The notes: generated by a model not told the origin, from the letters alone. Counted from the stretch's first letter, positions 44,700 through 56,551 are shown. The stretch is 64,000 nt of DNA from Aeromonas caviae (GCF_000819785.1 NZ_CDBK01000088.1:130064-194063), one strand, 5' to 3'. Numbers and translations: made by a program.

Positions 44700-44731
44700 G
44701 CGTTACCTGGCAGGTTGCGTTGCCTTTTTCG
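44700..44731 (+). terminator. possible expression-platform terminator of the riboswitch
   Basis: CGTTACC, loop TGGCA, GGTTGCG can pair (with a mismatch and a wobble) and are followed by TTGCCTTTTTC. It stands between the aptamer and the chitinase ribosome-binding site, suggesting control by termination/antitermination. Confidence 0.5.
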
Positions 44732-44755
44732 TTGTTAATTCCAATAACGAAATAA

Positions 44756-47365
<2,610 letters not shown>

Positions 47366-47379
47366 TCTGCCGTGATGAC

Positions 47380-47404
47380 AAATGGGGCCGAGGGCCCCAT
47401 TTTT
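47380..47404 (+). terminator. Rho-independent terminator after chitinase
   Basis: AAATGGGGCC, GAG, GGCCCCATTTTT, 14 bases past the stop. Confidence 0.88.
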
Positions 47405-47463
47405 GTCTTGCTGCGTGGTCGGGTGTCTCTTCCCTGTCAGAGGAAAGGCGCACTCGCTTTGTC

Positions 47464-47488
47464 AAAAAGGCCCGTCAGGGCCTTTTTT
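47464..47488. terminator. bidirectional terminator between chitinase and rlmA
   Basis: AAAAAGGCCC, GTCA, GGGCCTTTTTT works on both strands and lies just past the rlmA stop on the minus strand. Confidence 0.8.
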
Positions 47489-47505
47489 CATGGTATCTCA
47501 CCGGT

Positions 47506-48306
47506 TCACAGCGGTTTTTGCCACAGGCTGAGCAGCAGATCCTGCTCGAGGGCGTCGGGCCCCTGGTGGGTGAAGGCGTGGCGCTGCTCGCCGCTGGCAC
47601 GCCAGCCGAGGCGACTGGTCTCCAGAATGTGCTCGCGCAGGCCCTGATCCAGCGCCGTACTGAACTGTGCGCGTTGCTGGGCAACACTGACAAGCCCGGT
47701 GAGGGCGGGCCAGCTCAGGGGATGTTCCATGCTCACCGGATTGAGGCTGACGCGCAATTGCCACTGATGGCGAGGGCCTGGCTGCACGTGGAGCAGATAG
47801 CCGCCCGGCGCCAGCCAGCTGACCAGGAGTTCCGTCTTGACCTTGAGGTCGTTGACCAGCAGCACCTGGGCCGTGCCAGGCAGTAGCGGGGCGCGCGCCG
47901 GGTCGGCGATGACGAACTGGCCTTCCGGTTGCGCCTTGTTGGCGGCGAAGATGGCATTCTTGGCCAGATCGAAACCGCCGACCTGCCAGCCGGGCAGCTG
48001 CTCAGCCAGGGCGCGGCAGTAGTACCCCTCGCCACAGCCGAGGTGGACAAGCTCGCGCTCGCCAAGAGGAGCGAGCAGGTTCGCCATGGCGTCCACCAGA
48101 GGCAGCTGGTGGCCTTGTTCCAGGAAGCGGCGCTTGGCGCGCAGCAGGGCCCGGCTGTCGCTGTCCTTGGGGTTCTTCTTGCCGGGGATGAGGTCCAGAT
48201 AGCCTTCCGGTGCGGGATCGAAGTGGTGCTTGTTGTCGCAATAGACCCCGCGGGAGGCGGCATGAAGGTGCAGGGGGCTGCGGCAAAGGGGGCATTGAAG
48301 GTGCAT
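47506..48306 (-). CDS. rlmA: 23S rRNA (guanine-N1)-methyltransferase RlmA
   Basis: 266 residues, close to the 269 of E. coli RlmA. N-terminal zinc finger MHLQCPLC...GVYCDNKHHFD, then a Rossmann methyltransferase with LVHLGCGEGYYCRALAEQL and GFDLAKNAI. It methylates G745 of 23S rRNA. The ATG at 48306 starts directly with the zinc finger and has AAGAG upstream; the 47 extra codons upstream are not expected in the family. Confidence 0.93.
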   Translation of the reverse strand: MHLQCPLCRSPLHLHAASRGVYCDNKHHFDPAPEGYLDLIPGKKNPKDSDSRALLRAKRRFLEQGHQLPLVDAMANLLAPLGERELVHLGCGEGYYCRALAEQLPGWQVGGFDLAKNAIFAANKAQPEGQFVIADPARAPLLPGTAQVLLVNDLKVKTELLVSWLAPGGYLLHVQPGPRHQWQLRVSLNPVSMEHPLSWPALTGLVSVAQQRAQFSTALDQGLREHILETSRLGWRASGEQRHAFTHQGPDALEQDLLLSLWQKPL

Positions 48307-48368
48307 AGGAGTTCTCTTGGCGAAGGCCATGACGGCGGGGCGTTCGGGATTATAGGGGAGAGGATCGG

Positions 48369-48393
48369 AAAAGGCTGCCATGGGCAGCCTTTT
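48369..48393 (-). terminator. crp terminator
   Basis: On the minus strand AAAAAGGCTGCC, CAT, GGCAGCCTTTT, between the crp stop (48434) and rlmA. Confidence 0.8.
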
Positions 48394-48433
48394 TATCCAA
48401 CGGCGCTGTGCGGGCGCCGTCGGCGGAACCCGG

Positions 48434-49072
48434 TCAGCGGGTACCAAACACCACTATGGTCTTGCCGTGGGCGGAGATGAGCTCCTGCTCTTCCAGCATC
48501 TTGAGGATGCGGCCGACGGTTTCACGGGAGCAGCCGACGATCTGGCCGATCTCCTGGCGGGTGATCTTGATCTGCATGCCATCCGGGTGGGTCATGGCAT
48601 CCGGCTGTTTGGCCAGGTTGAGCAGGGTCTGGGCAATGCGGCCGGTCACGTCCAGGAAGGCGAGGTTGCCGACCTTCTGGCTGGTGTGCTGCAGGCGCTT
48701 GGCCATTTGACCGGATAGACGCATCAGAATGTCCGGGTTGACCTGGATCAGCTGGCGGAACTTCTTGTAGGAGATCTCGGCGACTTCACAGGCGCCTTTG
48801 GCACGCACCCAGGCGGAACGCTCCGGATTCTCGTTCTCTTCGAACATCCCCATCTCGCCCAGGAAATCCCCCTGATTCAGGTAGGAGAGGATCATCTCCT
48901 TGCCTTCGTCATCCTTGATCAGGACGGCGACGGTGCCCTTGACGATGTAGTAGAGGGTTTCCGCTTTTTCACCGGCGTGGATCAGGGTGCTCTTGGCGGG
49001 ATACTTATGAATGTGGCAATGCGACAAGAACCACTCAAGGGTGGGATCGCTTTGCGGTTTGCCAATGATCAT
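48434..49072 (-). CDS. crp: cAMP receptor protein (catabolite activator)
   Basis: 212 residues. N-terminal cyclic-nucleotide domain with [19 protein letters not shown] and [12 protein letters not shown]...[16 protein letters not shown], which carries the cAMP-binding Glu, Arg and Ser. The C-terminal HTH is [21 protein letters not shown]. It is close to identical with E. coli CRP. Global regulator of carbon use; a matching site is seen upstream of the YitT gene in this window. Divergent from the OsmC-like gene as crp/yhfA are in E. coli. Confidence 0.98.
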   Translation of the reverse strand: MIIGKPQSDPTLEWFLSHCHIHKYPAKSTLIHAGEKAETLYYIVKGTVAVLIKDDEGKEMILSYLNQGDFLGEMGMFEENENPERSAWVRAKGACEVAEISYKKFRQLIQVNPDILMRLSGQMAKRLQHTSQKVGNLAFLDVTGRIAQTLLNLAKQPDAMTHPDGMQIKITRQEIGQIVGCSRETVGRILKMLEEQELISAHGKTIVVFGTR

Positions 49073-49445
49073 GAGACTTCCTCTGTAGTGTCATTTTTAT
49101 GGACTGTGCGTCCAGGCAAGTTGCCAAGCTTGCCATTCCTTACTCTTTGGTCGCAGTAGAATAAGAGCCTTTGCCTGTGCTGACAAGGCTTTGGGGTTTT
49201 GCCGTCCACCGGTGAGCCGCCATCTGCTGCGTCGTCCGGGGCATTCTAGGCAAGAAGAGGAGGTCGGATGTTGATTTCGATCTATTTCCCTTTGGGTCGT
49301 CGCCCGTTTCGCAGGAGAGGCTTGTCGCCGCAAAACGGAGCTTTATCGCCGGGAACGGGCAAGATCCTGGCGCATGTGCCACTCGACCCCGGCTTGAGGT
49401 ATGCTATGGGCGTTAGAACCGTCGTCATTGAGAGGAAAGTGAGAG
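49073..49445. other. crp/OsmC-like divergent regulatory region
   Basis: 373 bases without a credible gene. A long upstream region is usual for crp. TATGCT near 49400 could be the -10 of the rightward gene. No clear CRP operator was identified by eye, so autoregulation cannot be claimed from sequence alone. Confidence 0.45.
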
Positions 49446-49850
49446 ATGAAAGCCAAGGTCAGCTGGGTGGAAGGCATGAAGTTTGTGGGAGAGAGCGAGT
49501 CCGGTCATCAGGTGACCCTGGATGGCGCCAACCCGGGTGAAGGTGCCAGCCCGATGGAGATGATCCTGCTGGCTGTCGGCGGTTGCAGCTCCATCGATGT
49601 GGTCTCCATCCTGGAGAAGGCCCGTCAGTCCGTGACCGCCTGCCATGTCGAACTGGAAGGGACCCGCGCCGATACCGTTCCCCGGGTATTTGAGCAGCTC
49701 CACCTCAAGTTCGTGGTGACCGGCAAGGGTCTGGCGGAGAAGCAGGTCGCCCGTGCGGTGGATCTGTCCATGGAAAAATATTGTTCAGTTTCCCTGATGT
49801 TGGAAAAAGCGGTAGAAATTACCCATAGTTATCAAATCCTTGAGGGTTGA
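49446..49850 (+). CDS. yhfA: OsmC-family protein YhfA
   Basis: 134 residues. OsmC fold with GASPMEMILLAVGGCSSIDVVSIL, containing the conserved cysteine of the active pair, and MEKYCSVSLML with the second cysteine. OsmC/Ohr proteins reduce organic hydroperoxides; the YhfA branch has no proven role. In E. coli yhfA stands divergent to crp, the same as here, supporting orthology. Confidence 0.92.
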   Translation: MKAKVSWVEGMKFVGESESGHQVTLDGANPGEGASPMEMILLAVGGCSSIDVVSILEKARQSVTACHVELEGTRADTVPRVFEQLHLKFVVTGKGLAEKQVARAVDLSMEKYCSVSLMLEKAVEITHSYQILEG

Positions 49851-49898
49851 CCGCTATAGTTTGTCCCGTCGATAACGCCATGACATAAGGAAAGTGCG

Positions 49899-50198
49899 AT
49901 GAAAAAAATGATGATGTTGCTTCCCCTGTTCGGTCTGGCCGCCTGCAGCATGCCGCAGCCGACCCAGTATCAATACAGCCAGTATCAGTGCGGGGAAGAG
50001 TTGCTGGCCATCACCTATGATGCCCAGGCCGACATGGTGCAGTTCCCTTATGCCGGTGTCTATCACAAGCTGGGGCGCATCGAGTCGCCCAAAGAGACTG
50101 CCAGCTATTCCGACGGGGTGACTACCTTCTCCCGTCAGGACAAGCAGGCTACCCTGGTCAAGAGCGGTGTGACCCAGCTGACCTGCGAGTTGAAGTGA
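49899..50198 (+). CDS. MliC-like lipoprotein (c-type lysozyme inhibitor family)
   Basis: 99 residues with lipobox LAAC-S. The mature part has the MliC layout: YQCGEELLAITYD near the start, YSDGVTTFSRQDKQATLVKSG and LTCEL at the end, giving two cysteines for a disulphide. MliC proteins inhibit animal c-type lysozymes at the cell surface. The key Ser/Lys-type motif is only partly conserved, so inhibition is an inference from the family. Confidence 0.75.
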   Translation: MKKMMMLLPLFGLAACSMPQPTQYQYSQYQCGEELLAITYDAQADMVQFPYAGVYHKLGRIESPKETASYSDGVTTFSRQDKQATLVKSGVTQLTCELK

Positions 50199-50224
50199 CC
50201 CTGATGCCGTCACGGCGTGCATGG

Positions 50225-50254
50225 AAAACGGCCTACGTGAAGCAGGCCGTTTTT
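50225..50254. terminator. bidirectional terminator
   Basis: AAAACGGCCT, nine-base loop, AGGCCGTTTTT between the convergent MliC-like and DUF4136 genes. Confidence 0.8.
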
Positions 50255-50267
50255 GTTGAAAGAGACA

Positions 50268-50801
50268 TCACTCTGACGGTAGCGAGCCCAGCAACTGGAT
50301 GGCCAGTTGCTGGCTAAGCTGGCCACGGGCCTCCTCTGCGACAGGCACGTCGCTGGCGAGCTGGATGGCGCTGCTCCACACCGCTTTCTGGCTATGCCCG
50401 TCGAGCAGCACGATGGCCAGGGTCCCCTTGCGGGCATTGGTGGCGGCGTTCAGGCCCGGTGTCATGCCGAGGCGGGAGAAGATCTCGCCATCGCTCATGT
50501 CCTGGCTGCCAGCTACCCCGATGGCGACCCAGACGTCGGCCTCATCCAGGGGAACGCTGCGCCAGCCTTTGCCGTCCAGCTGCCGGATGACGGCCTGCTG
50601 TACCGGCTCGAGCCAGGGCGCGGCGCTGTTGCCCGCATACTGGAATTGTTCGGCCAGCGCATAGCGTGGTGTCGCCCCGTAGGTCCAATGCTCCGCCGGG
50701 CGAACCACCATGGTGCCCGTTTCTACCGTGGGTGCGGCGGGGCCGGAGCTGCAACCGCCCAGCAGGGTTGCCAGCATGAATGAGAGAAGTGCAGCGCGCA
50801 T
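50268..50801 (-). CDS. DUF4136-like lipoprotein
   Basis: 177 residues with lipobox LGGC-S. The mature part (YALAEQFQYAG, VQQAVIRQLDGKGWRSVPLDEADVWVAIGV, GTLAIVLLDGHSQKAVWSSAI) follows the pattern of DUF4136 outer-envelope lipoproteins. Function unknown. It follows prkB by 17 bases on the same strand and may be co-transcribed. Confidence 0.75.
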   Translation of the reverse strand: MRAALLSFMLATLLGGCSSGPAAPTVETGTMVVRPAEHWTYGATPRYALAEQFQYAGNSAAPWLEPVQQAVIRQLDGKGWRSVPLDEADVWVAIGVAGSQDMSDGEIFSRLGMTPGLNAATNARKGTLAIVLLDGHSQKAVWSSAIQLASDVPVAEEARGQLSQQLAIQLLGSLPSE

Positions 50802-50817
50802 CGTTAAGCTCCTTGGC

Positions 50818-51687
50818 TCAGGTGATCTTGCCCGTTTCGATCAGTTGCTGGATCAGGGGGCGCAGGATCAGTTCCATTGCGAAGCCCATCTTGCCACCCG
50901 GCACGACGATGGTGTTCATCCTGGACATGAAGGCGCCGTCAATCATCGACAGCAGGTAGGGGAAGTCCACCTGCTTGATGCCCCGAAACCTGATCACCAG
51001 CATACTCTCGTCCAGGCTGGGTATCACCTTGGCGCTGAAGGGGTTGGAAGTATCGACGGTCGGCACCCGCTGGAAGTTGATGTGGGTGCGGGAGAACTGC
51101 GGCGTGATGAAGTTGATGTAGTCGTCCATGGAACGCACGATGGAGTCGGTCACCGCCTCGCGGGAGTGGCCGCGTTCCGAGGTGTCGCGAATGAGCTTCT
51201 GGATCCACTCCAGGTTGACGATGGGCACCACGCCGATGAGAAAGTCCACGTGCCGCGCCACGTTGTGCTCCCCCGTGACCACGCCGCCATGCAGTCCTTC
51301 GTAGAACAGCAGATCCGTCTCGCCGGGCAGCTCCTGCCAGGGGGTGAAGGTGCCAGGCATCTGGTTGAAAGGCACCGCCTCGTCGAAGCTGTGCAGATAG
51401 CGCCGATACTGGCCGGTGCCGCTCTGGCCATACTCCTGGAAAAAGGACTCCAGCAGACCGAAATCGTTGGCCTCCGGGCCGAAGTAGCTGATATGCCGCC
51501 CCTGCTCCCGGGCCTTGCGGATAGCCACGTCCATCTCGGGCCTGGTGTAGCGGTGAAAACTGTCCCCCTCGACCACGGCCGCCTTGTATCCAAGCTGGTG
51601 GAACATGGAGCGAAAGGCGTTGGTGGAGGTGGAAGTACCGGCACCGGACGAACCGGTGACCGCGATGATGGGATGCTTGGCGGACAT
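50818..51687 (-). CDS. prkB: phosphoribulokinase-family protein
   Basis: 289 residues, same length as E. coli PrkB. P-loop AVTGSSGAGTSTS, then DSFHRYTRPEMD with acidic residues and LLFYEGLHGGV. Class I phosphoribulokinase family, but heterotrophic hosts lack RuBisCO, so the true substrate is unclear. Gene order prkB next to yhfA/crp and yheU is the same as in E. coli. Confidence 0.94.
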   Translation of the reverse strand: MSAKHPIIAVTGSSGAGTSTSTNAFRSMFHQLGYKAAVVEGDSFHRYTRPEMDVAIRKAREQGRHISYFGPEANDFGLLESFFQEYGQSGTGQYRRYLHSFDEAVPFNQMPGTFTPWQELPGETDLLFYEGLHGGVVTGEHNVARHVDFLIGVVPIVNLEWIQKLIRDTSERGHSREAVTDSIVRSMDDYINFITPQFSRTHINFQRVPTVDTSNPFSAKVIPSLDESMLVIRFRGIKQVDFPYLLSMIDGAFMSRMNTIVVPGGKMGFAMELILRPLIQQLIETGKIT

Positions 51688-51922
51688 AGAATTCTCTCTT
51701 CCTTGGGAGTTCCGTTATAAGGGGTGGCCCAAAGTGCGGTCAAGTGCGCCGTCATCCTCCTGCAGCCACCACGCTTCCCGGCAATAGCGGTGAACGAGGG
51801 CTGCCCTGTGCTCTGGGTACGTTGGAATAGGTGCTGCTGGATAGCGAACTGGCCATGCGGCCTGATGGTGCGAGTTGGATAGGGGGAGGGCGGGGTGAGC
51901 CGCCCGATAAGCCGTGACCGCG

Positions 51923-52168
51923 CTACGCTTGGGGGAAGTCGTTAGTGGGTGACTTGCTTAAATGAGTCTTTGGGACGACATTGACACTTTCGTGCAGCTC
52001 GCTGTAGACAAGCACGGCGCTACCTTGTAGCAATTGTTGCCTGACTGCTTCGACCTTGTCGGTCAGGCTGACATCCTGTTCACCGTATTCGGTGCCTTCT
52101 TGCAGCACAAAGTGTTCGAGCAGGTTGGTGAGGGTGTCCGGCTCCAGTTCTTGCCAGGGGATAATCAT
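51923..52168 (-). CDS. yheU: YheU-family (UPF0270) protein
   Basis: 81 residues from the ATG at 52168, whose product begins [25 protein letters not shown], the UPF0270 signature, and continues [19 protein letters not shown]. The longer upstream reading is not supported. The last residues after VVPK are not conserved in type. Function unknown. Lies between yheT and prkB as in E. coli, apart from an intervening GGDEF gene on the opposite strand. Confidence 0.9.
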   Translation of the reverse strand: MIIPWQELEPDTLTNLLEHFVLQEGTEYGEQDVSLTDKVEAVRQQLLQGSAVLVYSELHESVNVVPKTHLSKSPTNDFPQA

Positions 52169-52257
52169 GATTTCATCTTCACTCAGTGGGTTGCGGATAT
52201 TGTCGGTGTCTGGTCGGCAAGCGCAAGGGATTTGTCTCGTTTTGGACGAGGGGTGCC

Positions 52258-53409
52258 ATGCAATCCATTGACGCACGCCGACCCTCCAGTCAATTCGAAC
52301 AGCACCTGTTCGATGCCCGCCGCCGCGCCCTGAGCGCCGGTTTGCGCTGGTACTGGGTCATCAATCTCATCGCCCTCGTATTTCTGCTGACCCGCTTCTA
52401 CATCTATCGGGATGCACACCTGGTACTGGTCGGCAACCTGCCCTGGTCATACAAATGGCAGCTCTTTGCCATGATAGGTGTTGGCCTGCTGCTGCCGCTC
52501 GGGTGGGGCTGGCTCTCCCGTCAATCCCATGCCATCTGGCTGGTGTCCCTGTGCGTCTGTGCCCTGGCCTGGGGGCTAGCCTGGGCCATGGTGGGTTACA
52601 CCATCTCGATCGTCGACTTGAAGGGAGGCTTCAGTTTCATTTTCAACATGGTCAGTCTGTTGCTGCTGACCGGTCTCGTCGCCGCGTATTGCGATGTGCG
52701 GCTGTTTTACGCACTGGTTTTTGTCCCCCTGCTGTTCTTGTTGATGAGAGCCTCCTGGAGTCCTGAGCCCTTTGTTCTGGTCAACACCATCGTGGTCGGG
52801 GTCTTGCTGGTGGTGCTGGAGACGGGGCGGCGCATGCTCAACGGCTGGTTCGAGCTTGCGGTGTCAAGGGAACACGACAACCTGATGCTGGCAAACAAGA
52901 TGAATGCCATGGCCAACCGGGATCCCCTGACCGGCATAGCCAACCGTCGCCACTTCGATCAGGCGTGCAAGCGTGCCATTGCGCAAGGCACCACCCAGGA
53001 TGTACCGCTCACCGTGATCCTGCTCGATGTGGATTTCTTCAAGCGCTACAACGATCGCTATGGTCATCAGGCGGGGGATGAGTGCCTGATCCTGGTGGCC
53101 GAGTGCCTGGAGGAGAGTGTGCGGGAGCCCGGCGATCTGGTGGCGCGCTACGGGGGAGAGGAGTTCGTGGTGTTGCTGCAGGAGACGACGCTGGCCGGTG
53201 GCCAGGAGGTGGCGGAGCGCATTCGCGCCACTCTGGCGGCCAGGGCTCTGCCCCATGAGGATTCCGACGTTTCCCCCCACCTCACCCTGAGCCAGGGGAT
53301 AGCCCAGTGGCGAGCCGGGGAGAGCCTCGTCATGCTGCTCGAGCGGGTCGATGGCGCCCTCTATCAGGCCAAGGAAGAGGGGCGCAACGGTTACCGGTTC
53401 GCGCCCTGA
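52258..53409 (+). CDS. membrane-bound GGDEF diguanylate cyclase
   Basis: 383 residues. Six hydrophobic segments span about 25-200; a short linker leads to the GGDEF domain ([35 protein letters not shown] at 298-303). The GGEEF signature indicates an active cyclase making c-di-GMP. The position of the usual RxxD inhibitory site before it is not canonical (REPGD spacing is off by one), so product inhibition may be absent. ATG at 52258 follows GAGGGG; the longer start is rejected. It sits between yheU and yheT, whose genes run the other way, and overlaps the yheT end by 19 bases. Confidence 0.93.
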   Translation: MQSIDARRPSSQFEQHLFDARRRALSAGLRWYWVINLIALVFLLTRFYIYRDAHLVLVGNLPWSYKWQLFAMIGVGLLLPLGWGWLSRQSHAIWLVSLCVCALAWGLAWAMVGYTISIVDLKGGFSFIFNMVSLLLLTGLVAAYCDVRLFYALVFVPLLFLLMRASWSPEPFVLVNTIVVGVLLVVLETGRRMLNGWFELAVSREHDNLMLANKMNAMANRDPLTGIANRRHFDQACKRAIAQGTTQDVPLTVILLDVDFFKRYNDRYGHQAGDECLILVAECLEESVREPGDLVARYGGEEFVVLLQETTLAGGQEVAERIRATLAARALPHEDSDVSPHLTLSQGIAQWRAGESLVMLLERVDGALYQAKEEGRNGYRFAP

Positions 53410-54374
53410 GTCTGTTCCCGCAACCACTGGCTGATGCGCTCATCCAGCCAGAAGCGGGGGCGCCAGGGAGAGCCGTGCAGGAAGCCCACGTGGCCGCCCT
53501 GGCGGCTCAGCTCGTAGCGCACCAGAGGGGAGAGCTGCTCCGCAGCCGGAATGACGGCATCGGTCATGAAGGGATCGTCGGCGGCGTGAATGATGAGGGT
53601 CGGGATGGGAATGCGGGCCAGCAGGCCCAGGCCGGAGCAGGTTTGGTAGTAGTGATCGGCGCTCTCGAAACCATGGAGCGGTGCCGTCACCAGCTCGTCG
53701 AACTCCCTCAGTGTGGCTATGCGGGTGATCTGGGCCGGCTGCCAGCGCGCCCGTGCCGCGCTCTGGCGCCGGATCTTGCTTTGCAGGTTGGTTCGCATGG
53801 TCCGCAGCAGGTAGTTCTGATAGACCCGTGAGAAGCCCTGATTGACCCGTTCGGCACAGCTTGCCAGTTGCAGCGGGGCCGACACTACCACCGCCGCCTT
53901 CAATGGTGCCGGGCAGGCCCGCGCCAGCAGATTGACCAACATGTTGCCCCCCAGGGAATAGCCGATGGCGACCAGGGGGCGGCCAGGAAAACGCCGCCCC
54001 AGCTCGGCAATTACCGCCTGGGCGTCCTCGATGGCGCCTGAGTGATAGGCCTGCAGCAGCCGATTCGGCTCGCCACTGCACCCCCGAAAGTGCATCAGCA
54101 CCGCCTCGTTCCCTTGCCGCTGCAGGTGGGCAAAGAGCCCCTTGGCATAGTGGGAGTGAATGCTCCCCTCCAGTCCGTGGAACACCACCACCAGGGGTTG
54201 TTCATCCTGGACGGGTTCGCCGCTCCAGGCCAGATCGACGAAATCGCCGTCCGGAAGTTCGAAGCGCTCTTGGATGAAGCGGGCAGGCGAGCGGCGCAGC
54301 CACTTGGGTAAAATGGTTTGCAGATGGGGGTTGCGGGCCCACCAGGGGGCGTGAAAGTGGCTTTCTGTCAACAT
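53391..54374 (-). CDS. yheT: alpha/beta-hydrolase YheT
   Basis: 327 residues. ARNPHLQTILPKW is typical of the YheT/ABHD1-3 group; the nucleophile elbow is IGYSLGGNML, with a later Asp in HAADDPFMTD and His in QGGHVGFLHG. Probably an esterase or lipase of unknown natural substrate. Neighbour of yheU as in E. coli. Its 3' end overlaps the convergent GGDEF gene. Confidence 0.92.
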   Translation of the reverse strand: MLTESHFHAPWWARNPHLQTILPKWLRRSPARFIQERFELPDGDFVDLAWSGEPVQDEQPLVVVFHGLEGSIHSHYAKGLFAHLQRQGNEAVLMHFRGCSGEPNRLLQAYHSGAIEDAQAVIAELGRRFPGRPLVAIGYSLGGNMLVNLLARACPAPLKAAVVVSAPLQLASCAERVNQGFSRVYQNYLLRTMRTNLQSKIRRQSAARARWQPAQITRIATLREFDELVTAPLHGFESADHYYQTCSGLGLLARIPIPTLIIHAADDPFMTDAVIPAAEQLSPLVRYELSRQGGHVGFLHGSPWRPRFWLDERISQWLREQTQGANR

Positions 54375-54434
54375 GCAACGACTCGGAAGAGCAGGGAGGA
54401 AAAGGGGGCGGCGAGCCCTTGGCTCGCCGCGACA

Positions 54435-55334
54435 TCAGGCCATCAGACGATCGTGGTGCTCGGCGCCGCGCAGCATGGCCTGGATCAGTTCGTTGGCTTC
54501 AAACTTGGTGAGCGCCTCGTGGGCGCCGACCTGATGGGCCCGCTCCACGCTGATCTCGCTGGAGAGGGAGGTGTGCAGGATGATGTAGGCTCCCGCCAGC
54601 TTGGCATCGCTCTGCACCTCGAAGGCCAGCTCGTAACCATCCAGTCCCGGCATCTCTATATCGCTCACCAGGATGTCGATCCGCTTGCCCTGGGAGACCC
54701 GGGTCTGCATCAGGGTGAGGGCGTCGCGTCCGTTGGTGCAGACCTCGTAGGGGATGTTGATGTAATCGAGCGCCGCCATGAGCTGGCGACGGGCGACAGA
54801 GGAGTCGTCTACCAGCAGGATCCGCATCGGCTTGAGCCGCTCGCGCTGCACGTCGGTCAGCACGGGGTAGAGATGGCTGGGATCGTCCGGATAGACCCGC
54901 GACAGGATGAGTTCCACATCCAGCAACTGGATCAACTGATCTCCCACCCGGGTCACGCCGGTGACGAAGACGTTCTGTCCCAAGGAGGGAGGGGGCGGCT
55001 CGATGTCACGCCAGTTGCACTCGGTGATCTTGTCGATGCCCCGCACCAGAAAGCCCACCAGGGTGCGGCGGCAATCGGTGATGATGATGAAGCAGTGGGG
55101 CATCTCCTCCCGGCTGATGGGGCGGTAGCCCACGGCCATTGCCATGTCGATCACCGGGATGGTGGTGCCGCGCATGCTGGCGGCCCCGAGCACGGTGGGA
55201 TGGGATTGTGGCAGGGCGGTGAGCTGGGTGTAGGGCACGATCTCCTTCACCTTGAGGGTACCGATGGCGAAAGATTGTCTGGCAGAGAGGTGGAACAGCA
55301 ACATGCCCTGGGATTGGTTGGCCTTGCTCGTCAT
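54435..55334 (-). CDS. cheV: chemotaxis coupling protein CheV
   Basis: 299 residues. CheW-like domain at about 10-165 (FAIGTLKVKEIVPYTQLTALPQSHPTVLGAASMRG, DDLVRGIDKI type pattern) followed by a receiver domain with LLVDDSS, phospho-acceptor Asp in ILVSDIEMPGLDG, and Lys in LTKFEA. It couples receptors to CheA and can be phosphorylated for adaptation. A stand-alone cheV gene, not in a chemotaxis operon. Confidence 0.93.
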   Translation of the reverse strand: MTSKANQSQGMLLFHLSARQSFAIGTLKVKEIVPYTQLTALPQSHPTVLGAASMRGTTIPVIDMAMAVGYRPISREEMPHCFIIITDCRRTLVGFLVRGIDKITECNWRDIEPPPPSLGQNVFVTGVTRVGDQLIQLLDVELILSRVYPDDPSHLYPVLTDVQRERLKPMRILLVDDSSVARRQLMAALDYINIPYEVCTNGRDALTLMQTRVSQGKRIDILVSDIEMPGLDGYELAFEVQSDAKLAGAYIILHTSLSSEISVERAHQVGAHEALTKFEANELIQAMLRGAEHHDRLMA

Positions 55335-55472
55335 GGCGGATGTCCTGTTGATCTAGTCGGTGACGGTCAATCGGGTGTTCAGCATAAAAGATGGTGACAT
55401 GAATGACCCCTTTGTTGTTAGCGGCGGTGAGCCGCAAAACTGGATTTCTTTTGCCATCCTTTTATGCCTCTC

Positions 55473-56159
55473 TTATCGGGTCGCGGACGGCTGAGGGGAG
55501 AGGGGCGCCCCGAGCCATTGCAGATGAGCCTCGGCCAGCGCGCTTTCATCCCGATAACCCAGCCTGCTCACCACCTGTGACGGTGTGCTGCCGCTTCGCA
55601 GCAGGCGAATCCCCTGCAACAGTTGCCACTGATCCTGCAGTGCCCGGGCGTCCGGGCCCTCGAGACCGCGAGTGCCCAGCAGGGTCTGCCAGGCAGCCAC
55701 GCTATCCGGCTGCGCTCTGGCCAGGGCTTGCCAGGCATCTTGCAGTGCCTGATCCCCCAGTGACGAGATGGTGCAGCCGTGCAACTCATCCCCCACCACT
55801 TGCAGCCGCTGCCCATAGGGGCCTTGCCAGTCGCGGGGGCGTGACCAGGCCGCCAGGCTGTCCAGCAGTGCGTCCATCAACGGGCTTGCCTGCAACCAGC
55901 CAGCCTGGGCGGGCTGGGGCACCCGCACGGAGCAGGCCAGCAGATCATGCTGGCAGCCAGCCAGAGGGGTGAAGGCGGCGAGGGCATCGGCACAGAGCCA
56001 GAAGTGGCTGCCAGGTGTCAGCAGCAGCTCATGGGCACCCAATTTCAGCAGCGCCACCCCCTGGGTGACGCGCAGCAATTGGCCCATGGGGGAGCGCTTG
56101 CGGGGGCCGACCTGAAGGGTGGAAGTGGAAAAATGCTGATATTCGATGGCGTGATGCAT
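55473..56159 (-). CDS. cupin-like protein with AraC-type half DNA-binding domain
   Basis: 228 residues. N-terminal cupin-like beta part (VGPRKRSPMGQLLRVTQGVALLKLGAHELLLTPGSHFWL) similar to ligand domains of AraC regulators. The C-terminus has LLRSGSTPSQVVSRLGYRDESALAEAHLQWLG, which resembles the second helix-turn-helix of AraC; the first helix-turn-helix is weak. Start at 56159 is chosen over a longer one because AGGG precedes it. Divergent from yheV, 39 bases away. Regulatory role is inferred. Confidence 0.6.
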   Translation of the reverse strand: MHHAIEYQHFSTSTLQVGPRKRSPMGQLLRVTQGVALLKLGAHELLLTPGSHFWLCADALAAFTPLAGCQHDLLACSVRVPQPAQAGWLQASPLMDALLDSLAAWSRPRDWQGPYGQRLQVVGDELHGCTISSLGDQALQDAWQALARAQPDSVAAWQTLLGTRGLEGPDARALQDQWQLLQGIRLLRSGSTPSQVVSRLGYRDESALAEAHLQWLGAPLSPQPSATR

Positions 56160-56198
56160 GTAAAAACCCTGATATGATGCTGCCTGGAGGTAACAAAA

Positions 56199-56405
56199 AT
56201 GGAAACCAGACGTAAAAAACGCTTCATTGCCGGGGCGGTTTGCCCGGCGTGCGGCAAGATGGACACCATGATGCTGTATATGGAGCATGGAGTCGAGAAG
56301 GTGACCTGTGTCGAGTGCGGGGATACCCAGGTGCAGACCCAGGAGCAGGTGGACAAGGCGACGCGTGAGGCGGAGCAGGTGATAGGGGTGTTTCGTCCCG
56401 AGTGA
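56199..56405 (+). CDS. yheV: YheV-family zinc-ribbon protein
   Basis: 68 residues with two cysteine pairs, VCPACGKMD and VTCVECGDTQ, forming a zinc ribbon. GGAGG precedes the ATG. Small conserved protein encoded near slyD in enteric bacteria, as here. Function unknown. Confidence 0.9.
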   Translation: METRRKKRFIAGAVCPACGKMDTMMLYMEHGVEKVTCVECGDTQVQTQEQVDKATREAEQVIGVFRPE

Positions 56406-56551
56406 GTGCCATGCCTCAAGGTGATGGTACGCCGGTCAGGCTGGTCGCTGTTGATGACTTTTTCATCACACTGCAGCCGGGCCGACCATATGCTTGTCTG
56501 CCTTTTTGAGGTATTCTGAGCCCGTTTTTTTCTATCCGCAGGATCCCTGAC

